Assembly (NCBI RefSeq): GCF_002968015.1
Contig: NZ_PUIP01000025.1
Location: forward strand, 22,793 to 86,792
Source of the DNA: Massilia phosphatilytica
GTDB taxonomy: Bacteria > Pseudomonadota > Gammaproteobacteria > Burkholderiales > Burkholderiaceae_D
DNA: 64,000 nucleotides
Reading direction: 5' to 3'
The translations under genes and the position numbers were made by a program. The notes under the pieces were generated by a model, which ran no database searches, was not told where the DNA came from, and worked only from the letters and a program-made list of their open reading frames with translations. Positions 46,727 to 56,186 of the stretch are shown here, one piece after another. Numbering within the stretch: position 1 is the stretch's first letter; the number at the start of each line of letters is the position of its first letter.

Positions 46727-47988
46727 ACAGGGTGCCGACCGGCCTGGACACCACCATGATCGAACTGGGCCTCCCTAAACGACGACCGGACGGCACGCCC
46801 GCCTTGCAGGACCGCCTGCGCGCGGTGCCGGGCCCCGCCGAGGCCGCGAACGATGCGCTCGTGCAGCCGGACCTGCGCATCGGCATCGGCACGACCATGA
46901 TCGAACCGGCCTTCACGGGCGGCCACCTGGACGGCATCGGCGTCTATACGCAGGCACTCCTGCGCCACCTGCCGCACGCCGGCTGCGCGATGCAACCGTA
47001 TTCCTGGCCGCGCCTGCGCAGCGCCGCGTCCGTGACAAAGGGGGAGGCCTTGCCCCATTCGTTCGAACGTGCCTCCTTCGTCGACCTCGTCACGCCGGAC
47101 GCGCATCGTGTACACATGCCCGTCGACGTGTTCCACGTGACGGACTACCGCGTCGTGCGCATGGATTGCCCCGTCGTGGCCAGCCTGCACGATGCGCTGC
47201 CCGTGAAACATCCCGAGTGGTGCAACCCGCGCATGCGTGGCGTGAAGAACTGGCTGCAGCGCAAGGCCGCGCAAAAGGCCGACCACGTGATCGCGTTGTC
47301 GCACTTCGCCATCGACGAACTGGTCGAATGCTTCGGCATCGACGAACGCCGCATCACCGTCGTGCCGTGCGGCGTGGATGAAGAATGGCTGGATCCGCCG
47401 CCGGCGCATGCCGTGGCGACGACCCTTCAGGCCAACGGATTGCGTCCGGGGTATTTCCTGTTCGTGGGCACGCTGCAGCCCCGCAAGAACGTCGAGCGCC
47501 TGCTGGATGCCTACCTGTCCCTGCCGCCCGCCGTGCGCGCGGAGCGCCAGCTCGTCATCGTCGGCAGCGCCGGCGCGCGCTCGGACGAGGTGTTGCGCCG
47601 CATCGCCGCCGCCGTGCAGGACGGCGCGCACGTCGTCTGGCTGAACCGCCTCACCGACAACACCGAACTGCGCCACGTGTACGCGGGCGCGGGCGTGTTC
47701 GTGTTCGCCTCGCTGTACGAGGGCTTCGGCATCCCGGTGGTCGAGGCGTTCGCGTCCGGCGTGCCGGTCATTGCGTCGAACACGACGTCGCTGCCGGAAG
47801 TGACGGCCGGCGCGGCGCTGGAGGTCGACCCGTTCGACACCGGCGCGATCGCCGACGCCATGCTCACGCTTGCGCGCGAATCCGCCGTACGGGCACGCTG
47901 CATCACGGCCGGGCGCGCACGCGCCGCCCAGCTGACCTGGAACGCGACGGCGCGCCAGACCGCTGCCGTCTACCGTTCCCTCCTCTGA
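46723..47988 (+). CDS. GT4-family glycosyltransferase (WbpY-like)
   Basis: 421-aa glycosyltransferase, GT-B fold. Acceptor domain from RIGIGTTMIEPAFTGGHLDGIGVYT; donor domain with FLFVGTLQPRKNVERLL and the E-x7-E site EGFGIPVVE. The context with gmd-rmd suggests rhamnosyl or mannosyl transfer in a D-rhamnan-like glycan. Start is uncertain: GTG 46723 (GTGA overlap with rmd) is the earliest, but the first ~50 residues match no core fold and homologues usually begin near the RIGIG segment. Confidence 0.82.
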   Translation: MNRVPTGLDTTMIELGLPKRRPDGTPALQDRLRAVPGPAEAANDALVQPDLRIGIGTTMIEPAFTGGHLDGIGVYTQALLRHLPHAGCAMQPYSWPRLRSAASVTKGEALPHSFERASFVDLVTPDAHRVHMPVDVFHVTDYRVVRMDCPVVASLHDALPVKHPEWCNPRMRGVKNWLQRKAAQKADHVIALSHFAIDELVECFGIDERRITVVPCGVDEEWLDPPPAHAVATTLQANGLRPGYFLFVGTLQPRKNVERLLDAYLSLPPAVRAERQLVIVGSAGARSDEVLRRIAAAVQDGAHVVWLNRLTDNTELRHVYAGAGVFVFASLYEGFGIPVVEAFASGVPVIASNTTSLPEVTAGAALEVDPFDTGAIADAMLTLARESAVRARCITAGRARAAQLTWNATARQTAAVYRSLL

Positions 47989-48003
47989 ACAACGACCGTA
48001 TCC

Positions 48004-49167
48004 ATGTCCAAGCCCATGCGTGTCCTGCACTTCTACAAGACCTATTTCCCCGATTCGGTTGGCGGGGTCGAACAGGTCATTCGTCAGATGTGCGTGGGAA
48101 CAGGGCGTTTGGGCATTACGAACCAGGTGCTGTCGCTGTCGCGTGACCGGCGCCTGGAACCGTTCGACTACGAAGGCCATACGGTGCACCGGGTGCCCCT
48201 GAACTTCGAGGTGGCGTCGAACGCGGTATCGGTGCAGGCGATCGGCAAGCTGGCGCGCATGGCGGCGGAAGCCGACGTCGTGCACTACCACTTCCCGTGG
48301 CCCTTCATGGACATGGCGCACTTCCTTGCGCGCATCGACAAGCCGACCGTCGTCACGTACCACTCCGACATCGTGCGCCAGAAAGCACTGCTGAAGCTGT
48401 ACCAGCCGCTGAAGCACCGGTTCCTGGAAAGCGTCGACACGATCGTCGCGACGTCGCCCAACTACCTTGCGTCGTCGGCCGTGCTCGACCGCTACCGCGA
48501 CAAGACGCGCGTGATCACGTTCGGCCTCGACAAATCCAGCTATCCGGAACCGGACCAGGCGCGCATGGACCATTGGCGCGCGCGGGTCGGTCCGAAATTC
48601 TTCCTGTTCGTGGGCGTGCTGCGCTACTACAAGGGCCTGCACATCCTGCTCGACGCCGTGGCCGGCACCGATTATCCGGTCGTGATCGTCGGCGCGGGAC
48701 CGATCGAGGCGGAACTGAAGGCGCACGCCAAACGCCTGGGCCTGAAACGCGTGCAGTTCGTGGGCGCCGTCGACGATCTCGACAAGGCGGCGCTGCTCAA
48801 GCTCTGCTATGCCGTCCCCTTCCCGTCGCACCTGCGCTCGGAAGCCTTCGGCATCTCGCTGCTGGAAGGCGCGATGTACGGCAAGCCGATGATCTCCAGC
48901 GAGATCGGCACGGGCACCACCTACATCAACGTGCACGGCGAGACCGGCCTGGTCGTGCCGCCGTCCGACCACGTGGCGCTGCGCGCCGCGATGCAGCAGC
49001 TGTGGAACGATCCGCGCATGGCGCAGGAGATGGGCCAGCGCGCGGAGGCGCGCTACTGGCAGCTGTTCACGTCGGCGCAGATGGCCGACAACTATGCGCG
49101 CCTGTACCAGGAACTGGTGGCGCGCCGGGCGGAAGTGCGGCTCGCGGCCGCGCCGCGTCTAGGCTAG
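48004..49167 (+). CDS. GT4-family glycosyltransferase (WbpX/WbpZ-like)
   Basis: 387-aa GT-B glycosyltransferase beginning RVLHFYKTYFPDSVGGVEQ, the usual GT4 opening with a GG loop. Donor site has FFLFVGVLRYYKGLHILL and the E-x7-E motif EAFGISLLE followed by GTTYINVHGETGLVVPP. Last gene of the gmd-rmd-GT-GT operon, 15 bases after the previous stop. Its stop lies 2 bases from the convergent HD-GYP gene. Confidence 0.88.
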   Translation: MSKPMRVLHFYKTYFPDSVGGVEQVIRQMCVGTGRLGITNQVLSLSRDRRLEPFDYEGHTVHRVPLNFEVASNAVSVQAIGKLARMAAEADVVHYHFPWPFMDMAHFLARIDKPTVVTYHSDIVRQKALLKLYQPLKHRFLESVDTIVATSPNYLASSAVLDRYRDKTRVITFGLDKSSYPEPDQARMDHWRARVGPKFFLFVGVLRYYKGLHILLDAVAGTDYPVVIVGAGPIEAELKAHAKRLGLKRVQFVGAVDDLDKAALLKLCYAVPFPSHLRSEAFGISLLEGAMYGKPMISSEIGTGTTYINVHGETGLVVPPSDHVALRAAMQQLWNDPRMAQEMGQRAEARYWQLFTSAQMADNYARLYQELVARRAEVRLAAAPRLG

Positions 49168-49169
49168 GC

Positions 49170-50192
49170 CTACGCCGCCGCCGGCATCGTCGCCGGCACC
49201 TCGTCCTGCTCCGCCCACCGCTCGCGGATTGCGCGGATCGCGGGCATCTGCTCGAGGAACAGACCGACCAGCTCCGGATCGAAGTGCTTGCCTTTCTGCT
49301 TGACGAGGAAGTCGAGCGCCTCCTGTTCCGTCCACGCTTTCTTGTACGGCCGGATCGACGTCAGTGCGTCGAACACGTCGGCGATGGCACAGATGCGGCC
49401 CTCGAGCGGGATGTCCTTGCCGGCGAGCCCGTTCGGGTAGCCGCTGCCGTCCCATTTCTCGTGGTGCGTGAGGGCGATGTTGCGCGCCAGCGCCAGCACG
49501 CCGTGGTCGTGCTGGCCGATGATCTCGGCACCGATGTGCGCGTGGCCCTGCATGATCTTCCATTCGTCCGGATCGAGCGGTCCGGGTTTCAGCAACACGC
49601 GGTCGGGGATGCCGATCTTGCCCACGTCGTGCATGGGCGCGGCGTGCAGCAGGTCGTCCGCTTCCGCTTCCGTCATGCCGGCCGCGAGGCCGAGGATGCG
49701 CGCGAAATGGCTCATGCGGATCACGTGCAGGCCCGTCTCGTTGTCCTTGTATTCCGCGGCGAGGCCGAGGCGCTGGACGATTTCCAGGCGCGACGCGCGC
49801 AGTTCTTCCATGCGCACGAGCGACAGGTGGGTGCGCACGCGCGCACGCACGATCGGCGGGCTGACGGGCTTGGTGATGTAGTCGACGGCGCCGGCCTCGA
49901 AACCTTCCACCTCGTCGCTCGTGTCGTTCAGCGCGGTGACGAAGATGACGGGGACGGCGGCCAGCGCGGGATCGGCCTTGAGGGCGGCGCACACTTCATA
50001 GCCGCTCATGCCGGGCATCATCACGTCGAGCAGGATCAGGTCGGGCAATTCCTCGCGCGCCAGTTCGAGCGCGCGCGGGCCGTCTTTGGCGAAGCGCAGG
50101 CGGTAGTGGTCTTGCAGGATCTGGCGCAGCAGCTGCAGGTTGCTGGCCTCGTCGTCGACCGCGAGGATCAGCGGTTGGGTGACGGTGGTCAT
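49170..50192 (-). CDS. REC-HD-GYP response regulator, c-di-GMP phosphodiesterase
   Basis: 340-aa regulator: REC (8-125) with Asp56 in LILLDVMMPG and Lys108 in ITKPV; HD-GYP domain (about 140-330) with HD at 188-189 (HAAPMHDVGKIGIPD) and GYP at 251-253 (GSGYPNGL). All metal ligands appear intact, so it should degrade c-di-GMP. Its start overlaps the stop of the large hybrid kinase (ATGA), its likely phosphodonor. Confidence 0.94.
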   Translation of the reverse strand: MTTVTQPLILAVDDEASNLQLLRQILQDHYRLRFAKDGPRALELAREELPDLILLDVMMPGMSGYEVCAALKADPALAAVPVIFVTALNDTSDEVEGFEAGAVDYITKPVSPPIVRARVRTHLSLVRMEELRASRLEIVQRLGLAAEYKDNETGLHVIRMSHFARILGLAAGMTEAEADDLLHAAPMHDVGKIGIPDRVLLKPGPLDPDEWKIMQGHAHIGAEIIGQHDHGVLALARNIALTHHEKWDGSGYPNGLAGKDIPLEGRICAIADVFDALTSIRPYKKAWTEQEALDFLVKQKGKHFDPELVGLFLEQMPAIRAIRERWAEQDEVPATMPAAA

Positions 50193-53100
50193 TCGGTGAT
50201 CTCCTGCACCGGCTCGTCGATGGTGGCCAGCACGGTGTCAAGTTGTTGCAGGGCGAGGTCGAAATCGAAATCGGAAATGGCGGCGTGGACTTGCGCGACA
50301 CGGGCGGCGAGCGGATGGCCGCTCGTGGCGGCGGCCAGGCCGGCCAGCGCGGCGTCGTCCAGGCCGCCGCGCTTGAGCGCGTCGCGCAGGACGTTGCCGG
50401 CACGGCGTGCGCGATCCAGGTCGGCGGCCGGACGCGCGGTCTGTGCGTTCGGCTTGGCGGCCGGCTGGGGCTGGACCGCGCGGATCGCGTCCAGCGCGCC
50501 GTCGAGCAGGCCGCACAGGCTGTCCAGCGACGCTTCCAGCGTGGACTCCGCGCCGGGATACAGCTTGCCGCTGTCGCCGTCGACGAGGCCTTCCAGCTTC
50601 GCCAGCGCGTCGGCCAGCAGTTCCAGGCCGAGGTTGGCGGCGATGCCGCGTACCTTGTGCGCCTGCATGCGCAGTGCGCGGTAGTCGGCCGCCGTGGCCT
50701 GGGCCGCGAACGTCGCGCCGAGGCCGTCGTACTGGGCGGCGAAGTGGGCGAGGGCTTCCAGCCACGCGTCTTCGTTGCCGTTCCAACGGCGCACGCCGGC
50801 GTGGCGGTTGAGGGTATGGTGTTCCTGCGCGGGCAGGTCGTCGGCGTGGTGGCCGGGGCCGAGGCCCAGCACGCGCGCGATCTCGTGCGACAGCGCGAAC
50901 CAGTCCACCGGCTTGCTCGCGAAGCCATCCATGCCCGCCTCGACGCTGGCGCGGCGGTGCTCGGCCAGCACGCTGGCGGTCATGGCGATGACCGGCTGGC
51001 GCGCACGGCCGGTGGCGGCCTCCTGCTCGCGGATCATGCGCGTGGCGGTGAGACCGTCGATGGTCGGCATCTGGAAATCCATCAGGATCACGTCGAACTG
51101 CTCGCGGGCCGCCATCTCGACGACGGCGGCGCCGTCGCCGACCGCCGTCATCGTGTGGCCGCGGCGCGCCAGCAGCAGCTGCAGGAGTTCCTGGTTCTGC
51201 GGCACGTCGTCCGCCACCAGCACGCGCAGCGGCGGCAGCGCGGCGGCCGTGCGCACGCGCGGCTGCTGCGGGGCGAAGCGCGCCAGCACGAGCGGCAGCA
51301 CCACGTGGAACGTCGTGCCCCGGCCCGGTTCGCTCTCGGCCCAGATGCGGCCACCCATCAGCTCGACCAGCTGCTTGCAGATCGTGGTGCCGAGGCCCGT
51401 GCCGCCGAAGCGGCGCGTCATCGATGCGTCGGCCTGGGTGAACGGTTCGAAGATGGCGGACAGGCGCTCCGGCGCGATGCCGATGCCGGTGTCGCTGATC
51501 GTGAAGTGCAGGTGTTCGTCCTTGAGCTCGGCGCGCAGCATGACGCTGCCCTGTTCCGTGAACTTGATCGCGTTGTCGAGCAGGTTGGTGAGCACCTGGC
51601 GCACGCGCAGCTCGTCGCCGCGCAGGCAGGTCGGCAGCGCCGGATCGTAATGGATGTCGACGTGCAGGCCCTTGGCGCGCGCGTTCGCGGCCAGGGTCGA
51701 CGACAGTTCGTCGATCAGGGACAGCAGGTTGTAGTCGTGCTGTTCCAGCTCCACCGCGCCCTTTTCGAGCTTGGCGGTGTCGAGGATCTCGTTGAGCAGG
51801 CGCAGCAGGGCGCGGCCCGAGCTGCGGATCGTGTCCAGGTGGCGGCGCTGGTCGGTGTCCAGGTGCCCGTCCAGCAGCACATCGGTGAAGCCGAGGATGG
51901 CATTCATCGGCGTGCGGATCTCATGGCTCATGTTGGCAACGAAGCTGGCGCGCGCCGCGGCCGCCTGCTCGGCGTTCTCCTTCGCCACCCGCAGCGCGTC
52001 TTCCATCGCGCGCCGCTCGGTGATGTCGAGGATGACGCCGTCCAGCCAGCACAGTTCGCCCGCTTCGTTGCGCACGCCGGTGCCGTTCTCCCACATCCAG
52101 CGGGTGCTGCCGTCCGCATGCAATAAACGGTATTCGACGAGATACGGCCGGTCCTCGCGCAGTGCGGTGGCGATCGTCTCCGACACGCGCACGCGGTCGG
52201 CCGCGTGGATCAGCGGCGCGAAGGTGCGGCGCGGCGTCGCGCCCAGGAAGTCGCGGCCCGGATAGCCGGTGATGCGCTCGACGGCGTCGCTGATGAACAG
52301 CATCGGCGCCTCGCCTTCGACCAGGCTGCTGCGGTACGAGATGCCGGGGATATTGCCGATCAGCGAACGGAACTGCTGCTCGCTGGCGCGCAGCGCCTGC
52401 TCCATCTTGCGCCGGTCGCTGATGTCCGTGATGAAGCAGACGAACAGGTCCTGCCCGTCCAGGCGCGCATGGCCGAGGGCGCGCCGGATCGGCACGATGC
52501 CGCCGTCCTTGCGGCGTCCGGTCACGTCGGCGCCGCGTGCGCTGGGGCTGATTTGTCCCGTCCGCAGCGAGCGCAGCAGGCCGACTTCCTCGGAGGCGGT
52601 CTCGTTGCCGATCACGAGGCGGATGTTGTGACCGAGGATCTCGTCGCGGCGCCAGCCGAAGATGCGTTCGGCCGAGGCATTGAATTCGCGGATGGTGCCC
52701 TGGCGGTCGACCGTGATCACGCCGTCGACCGTGGTGGTGAGCAGCGCCCGCATCCACGCTTCGCTGCGTGACAGTTCGCGGAACAGCTGGCGGTAGCGCA
52801 GCAGGCCGTTGGCGGCCAGCACGAAGATGGTGAACGCGACGGTGATCAGGGTGATCGCCAGCGCCAGGAAGGTGCTGGTCTTGTGCGTCGTCTGCGTCGC
52901 CGCGTGGCCGACGAAGCGCGCGGCCGCCATGCCCGTATAGTGCATGCCGGCGATGGCGCAGCCCATCACGATGGCGGCCAGCAGCAGACGGCGCTGTTCG
53001 CTCAGCCGGGGCGACAGGCTGGACAGGCCGAAACGCACCCACAGCGCCAGGGTCGCCAGCACGACGGCGACGACGATCGACAGTCCGAACATGAACGGGT

Positions 53101-53548
53101 CGTAGCGCAGTTCCAGGCCCATCTGCATGCCGGTCATGCCCGCATAGTGCATGACGCCGATGCCCGCACCGACGATCACGCCGCCGGCCAGCAGGCCCCA
53201 GCCGCCCAGGCGCTCGCGCGCGATCAAGGTCAGCGCCACGAACGAGGCGCCGATACTTGGCAGGCTCGACAGGATGGTGGCGGATGGATCGTAATCGACC
53301 TCCGTGCACAGGTCGAACGCGAGCATGCCGATGAAGTGCATCGCCCACACGCCGGCACCGAGCGCGAGGCTGCCCGTGGCCAGCACGACCCAGCGCTGGG
53401 CGCGGTTGGCGGCCGCCTGGCCGGCGATCTGCAGGCCCATCCAGGAAGCGAAGATGGCGACGAGGACAGACAACGCGACCAGTTTCGGCGTGTACAGGCC
53501 GTAGCTGAGCAGCGATGGATCGGAGGGTAGAGTGAACACGGACAGCAT
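50189..53548 (-). CDS. MHYT-PAS-PAS hybrid histidine kinase with REC and HPt
   Basis: 1119-aa membrane sensor kinase. Seven-helix MHYT domain (about 18-250) with MHFIGM (70-75), MHYAGM (133-138) and MHYTGM (202-207); PAS1 (about 262-380), PAS2-PAC (about 390-515); HisKA with His542 in NMSHEIRTPMN; HATPase with DNAIKFTEQG and GTGLGT; REC with VILMDFQMP; C-terminal HPt with QAHKVRGIAANLG. Complete phosphorelay in one chain. MHYT is proposed to sense O2, CO or NO through copper. Confidence 0.94.
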   Translation of the reverse strand: MLSVFTLPSDPSLLSYGLYTPKLVALSVLVAIFASWMGLQIAGQAAANRAQRWVVLATGSLALGAGVWAMHFIGMLAFDLCTEVDYDPSATILSSLPSIGASFVALTLIARERLGGWGLLAGGVIVGAGIGVMHYAGMTGMQMGLELRYDPFMFGLSIVVAVVLATLALWVRFGLSSLSPRLSEQRRLLLAAIVMGCAIAGMHYTGMAAARFVGHAATQTTHKTSTFLALAITLITVAFTIFVLAANGLLRYRQLFRELSRSEAWMRALLTTTVDGVITVDRQGTIREFNASAERIFGWRRDEILGHNIRLVIGNETASEEVGLLRSLRTGQISPSARGADVTGRRKDGGIVPIRRALGHARLDGQDLFVCFITDISDRRKMEQALRASEQQFRSLIGNIPGISYRSSLVEGEAPMLFISDAVERITGYPGRDFLGATPRRTFAPLIHAADRVRVSETIATALREDRPYLVEYRLLHADGSTRWMWENGTGVRNEAGELCWLDGVILDITERRAMEDALRVAKENAEQAAAARASFVANMSHEIRTPMNAILGFTDVLLDGHLDTDQRRHLDTIRSSGRALLRLLNEILDTAKLEKGAVELEQHDYNLLSLIDELSSTLAANARAKGLHVDIHYDPALPTCLRGDELRVRQVLTNLLDNAIKFTEQGSVMLRAELKDEHLHFTISDTGIGIAPERLSAIFEPFTQADASMTRRFGGTGLGTTICKQLVELMGGRIWAESEPGRGTTFHVVLPLVLARFAPQQPRVRTAAALPPLRVLVADDVPQNQELLQLLLARRGHTMTAVGDGAAVVEMAAREQFDVILMDFQMPTIDGLTATRMIREQEAATGRARQPVIAMTASVLAEHRRASVEAGMDGFASKPVDWFALSHEIARVLGLGPGHHADDLPAQEHHTLNRHAGVRRWNGNEDAWLEALAHFAAQYDGLGATFAAQATAADYRALRMQAHKVRGIAANLGLELLADALAKLEGLVDGDSGKLYPGAESTLEASLDSLCGLLDGALDAIRAVQPQPAAKPNAQTARPAADLDRARRAGNVLRDALKRGGLDDAALAGLAAATSGHPLAARVAQVHAAISDFDFDLALQQLDTVLATIDEPVQEITE

Positions 53549-53712
53549 GATCGCGTGGTTTTTAGAGAGAATGACGAAATTGAGCGCGGCCTCGCCAGTA
53601 TGGCATCTTCATTGCATAAAGTCTTGCTTAAGGGAATCAAATATCAAAGTGAACACGCTTGTGTCGCAAAGGCGCCACCATCCGCTGCCCGGCGTTGTCG
53701 GGTGACCACGCG

Positions 53713-53742
53713 TTGCCCCGTGCGCGATGTTGCTGCTATGCT
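53713..53742 (+). promoter_or_regulatory. Candidate sigma70 promoter of the SBP gene
   Basis: TTGCCC (53713-53718) and TATGCT (53737-53742) with an 18-base spacer, about 48 bases before the ATG at 53790. Pattern match only. Confidence 0.35.
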
Positions 53743-53789
53743 AGTTGCACGGGCCGTCCGCCGGGGACGCCCGCACTAGGTGCGAACGT

Positions 53790-54530
53790 ATGAAAACGAC
53801 AGTTCTTGCCGCACTGCTGGCGGTGGCCTGCACGTGGGCGCGGGCGGAGCCGGCGCCGCGGCTGTACCTGACCACGGAGACTTCGGCACCGTACAGCATG
53901 CGCGATGGCGACCGTGTGACCGGGATCGGTACCGACATGGTGCGCGAGATCATGGCCCGCGCCGGCATCGCCTATTCGATCGACCTGCTGCCCTGGAAGC
54001 GCGCCTACACGGCCGCACTGGAGCGCAGCGACGCCTGCGTCTTTTCGACCACCCGCACGCCCGAGCGCGAACCTCACTTCAAATGGATCGGCCCGATCGG
54101 CGAGGCCGAGTGGGTCCTGATGGGCCGCGCCGACCGCCGCTTCGACCTGAAGAGCCTGGACGATGCGCGCGCCTACCGCGTGGGCACCTACAACGGCGAC
54201 GCGCGCGACCAGTTCCTGCGCGCCCGCGGCTTCACCGTCGACCCCGCGCCGAACGACCTGATCAATCCCCGCAAGCTCATGATGGACCGCATCGACCTGT
54301 GGGCCGCCAGCATCCGCCGCGGCAGCCTCACGCTCGACCGGCTGGGCTATACGGGCAAGGTAGTGCCCGTCCTCGTGTTCAACCGCATTCGCGTCTACCT
54401 GGCCTGCAACCGTGCGGTGCCGGATGCGCTCGTCGCGCGGATGAATGGTTCTCTGGAAGCCATGGAACGCGACGGGACCTCGCGGGCGATCGTGCACAAG
54501 TACGATGATTGGGGAGTGCCGGCGCGCTGA
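53790..54530 (+). CDS. Periplasmic solute-binding (SBP_bac_3-like) protein
   Basis: 246-aa exported protein with signal peptide to about residue 19 (CTWARAEP). Two-lobed SBP type 3 pattern: TTETSAPYSMRDGDRVTGIGTD, a GTDMVREIMARAGI helix, DLLPWKRAY and VGTYNGDARDQFL. No permease or ATPase gene adjoins, so it may be an orphan sensor or a polar-amino-acid binder. It marks the last gene of ordinary chromosomal style before the accessory block. Confidence 0.85.
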   Translation: MKTTVLAALLAVACTWARAEPAPRLYLTTETSAPYSMRDGDRVTGIGTDMVREIMARAGIAYSIDLLPWKRAYTAALERSDACVFSTTRTPEREPHFKWIGPIGEAEWVLMGRADRRFDLKSLDDARAYRVGTYNGDARDQFLRARGFTVDPAPNDLINPRKLMMDRIDLWAASIRRGSLTLDRLGYTGKVVPVLVFNRIRVYLACNRAVPDALVARMNGSLEAMERDGTSRAIVHKYDDWGVPAR

Positions 54531-54553
54531 GGGCGTCGGATGAAACTACTTGG

Positions 54554-54574
54554 GGTGGTGCTCCGGCCGGAATC
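54554..54574. repeat. att-like direct repeat, left copy
   Basis: GGTGGTGC directly followed by TCCGGCCGGAATC. The same 21 bases, with one extra C, recur at 59692-59713. The reverse strand reads like a tRNA 3' end (TTCC-GGCCGG-AG-CACCA), but no tRNA body adjoins. It sits just after the last chromosomal gene and before the toxin-immunity cassette. The surrounding 279 bases hold no gene. Confidence 0.45.
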
Positions 54575-54809
54575 GATGAGTTCGCTGGAGGCCGCGTGGC
54601 TGCTGGGTTTTCTTGGCGGGCTCAGCTGTGGCATGGATGCACGCATGGATACACAACCGTTTAGGGTATGGGTGCGGTTTTCTAACGCGGAATCCCGCTG
54701 ACCAATTTGATCCTTATCGACGATCTTAGTTCACTGTCGTTTCCAGGCGAGGATAGCTGGTGTTGCGCCCCGCTATTGCCGATCACGTGGTCGGACAGCG
54801 GCTTCCCGA

Positions 54810-55415
54810 TCAGGTTTCGGTCACGTAGAGGGGCTCTAGCTGCGCGAGGATTGCGAGGTGCTCGACCGCCTTGACCTTGCGCAGGTAAGGGAGCGTCGGA
54901 GCGCCACCGAGCACCAGCGCCGGAACGAAGCCGTACATTTCATCGTGCGCGAGGCGTCCCAAGTCTCGCAACGCGGGCGCGAACAAGTCTTCGAAGTCAT
55001 TCGTGCGCCGCCACAAGCTTCCGAAGAATACGCGCATGGCGAAGTCGCGATCAATGCTTTCATCCGGCATAGACGAAAAGCAGCACGACGCCGGCGCAAA
55101 GATACGCAGCGTGTCGCCGGTTTTCTCGCCCCACAGGTAAAGTGTGCCGAACGCACTGCGGGCGATGACGTGGTACGTATCTTGTTCCATGAACGGTGTA
55201 TCGCCGATCCATGCTTCGAGCGCAGGTTCGTATTCCTGGGGATCGACGGTCCAGAACAACCCATCCGCATAGCCGCACCAGCCGTACTCGTCCCAGTACG
55301 CCAGCAACTGGTCCGGCAGTTTGCCGCGATAGCGTGCGATCGTCGACGGCGGCACGTGGCGCTTATCGATCGCCGGTCCAAACTCTGCCAAGAAGCAGGC
55401 GAAATCTTCATCCAT
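54810..55415 (-). CDS. GAD-like/DUF1851 immunity protein, paralogue 3
   Basis: 201-aa soluble protein of the GAD-like plus DUF1851 layout used by Tdi immunity proteins. It has the family opening DEDFACFLAEFGPAIDKR and shares WDEYGWCGYADGLFWTVDP and DEMYGFVPALVLGG with its two neighbours. It is the most diverged copy (FFGSLWRRTNDFEDLFAPAL). ATG 55415 follows AAAGGAC and equals the length of the other copies. Probably neutralises a DNase of the adjacent toxin type or a variant. Confidence 0.82.
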   Translation of the reverse strand: MDEDFACFLAEFGPAIDKRHVPPSTIARYRGKLPDQLLAYWDEYGWCGYADGLFWTVDPQEYEPALEAWIGDTPFMEQDTYHVIARSAFGTLYLWGEKTGDTLRIFAPASCCFSSMPDESIDRDFAMRVFFGSLWRRTNDFEDLFAPALRDLGRLAHDEMYGFVPALVLGGAPTLPYLRKVKAVEHLAILAQLEPLYVTET

Positions 55416-55498
55416 ATAAGTGTCCTTTGGCGAAAAGCGGCTGCGCCATCGCGGACCTGGACTGAGGCCGGTCACGCGGCCGGACGGCGTCCGCCCGA

Positions 55499-56104
55499 TC
55501 AGATTTCGGTTACGTCAAGCGGTGCAAGCTGTGCAAGGATGACGAGGTGCTCGGCCGCCTTGACCTTGCGCAGGTTGGAGAGCGTTAGAGCGCCACCGAG
55601 CGCGAGCGCTGGAACGAAGCCGTACATTTCGTCGTGCGCGGGGCGCCCCAATTGCCGCAGGGCCGGCGCGAACAGGCCCTCGACGTCAATGCCCTTGCGC
55701 GACATTCCCCCAAAGAACAAACGCATTTCGAAATCGCGGTCGATGTCGTTGTCGGGAGGCGATGCGAAACAGGTCGAGGCTGGCGCGAATATGCTGAGTG
55801 TGTCCCCGGTCTCTTCGCCCCAGAGGTAAAGCTTGCCGAAAGCGCTGCGTGCGATGACGTGGTAGGCGTCCTGCTCCATGAACGGGGTATCGCCGATCCA
55901 TGCCTCCAGGGCTGGCTCATACTCCTGGGGATTCACGGTCCAGAATAATCCGTCCGCATAGCCGCACCAGCCATACTCTTCCCAGTACGCTAACAACTGG
56001 TCCGGGAGTTTGCCGCGATAGCGCGCGATCGTCGGTGGCGGTACGTAGCGCTTAGCGATCGCCGGTCCAAACTCTGCCAAGAAGCTGGCGAAATCGTCAT
56101 CCAT
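55499..56104 (-). CDS. GAD-like/DUF1851 immunity protein, paralogue 2
   Basis: 201-aa middle copy beginning MDDDFASFLAEFGPAI. It is closer to paralogue 1 (shared LFFGGMSR and ALGGALTLSNLRKVKA) than to paralogue 3. N-terminal GAD-like half to about residue 100, then DUF1851-like half with GKLYLWGEETGDTLSIFAP. ATG 56104 follows AAAGGAC. No membrane or signal segment, so it acts in the cytoplasm. Confidence 0.82.
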   Translation of the reverse strand: MDDDFASFLAEFGPAIAKRYVPPPTIARYRGKLPDQLLAYWEEYGWCGYADGLFWTVNPQEYEPALEAWIGDTPFMEQDAYHVIARSAFGKLYLWGEETGDTLSIFAPASTCFASPPDNDIDRDFEMRLFFGGMSRKGIDVEGLFAPALRQLGRPAHDEMYGFVPALALGGALTLSNLRKVKAAEHLVILAQLAPLDVTEI

Positions 56105-56186
56105 GTCAAGCGTCCTTTGGCGGGAAGCGGCTGCGCCATCCGGGCCTGGGCTGAGGCCGGTCACGCGGCCGGACGGCGCCCGCCGA

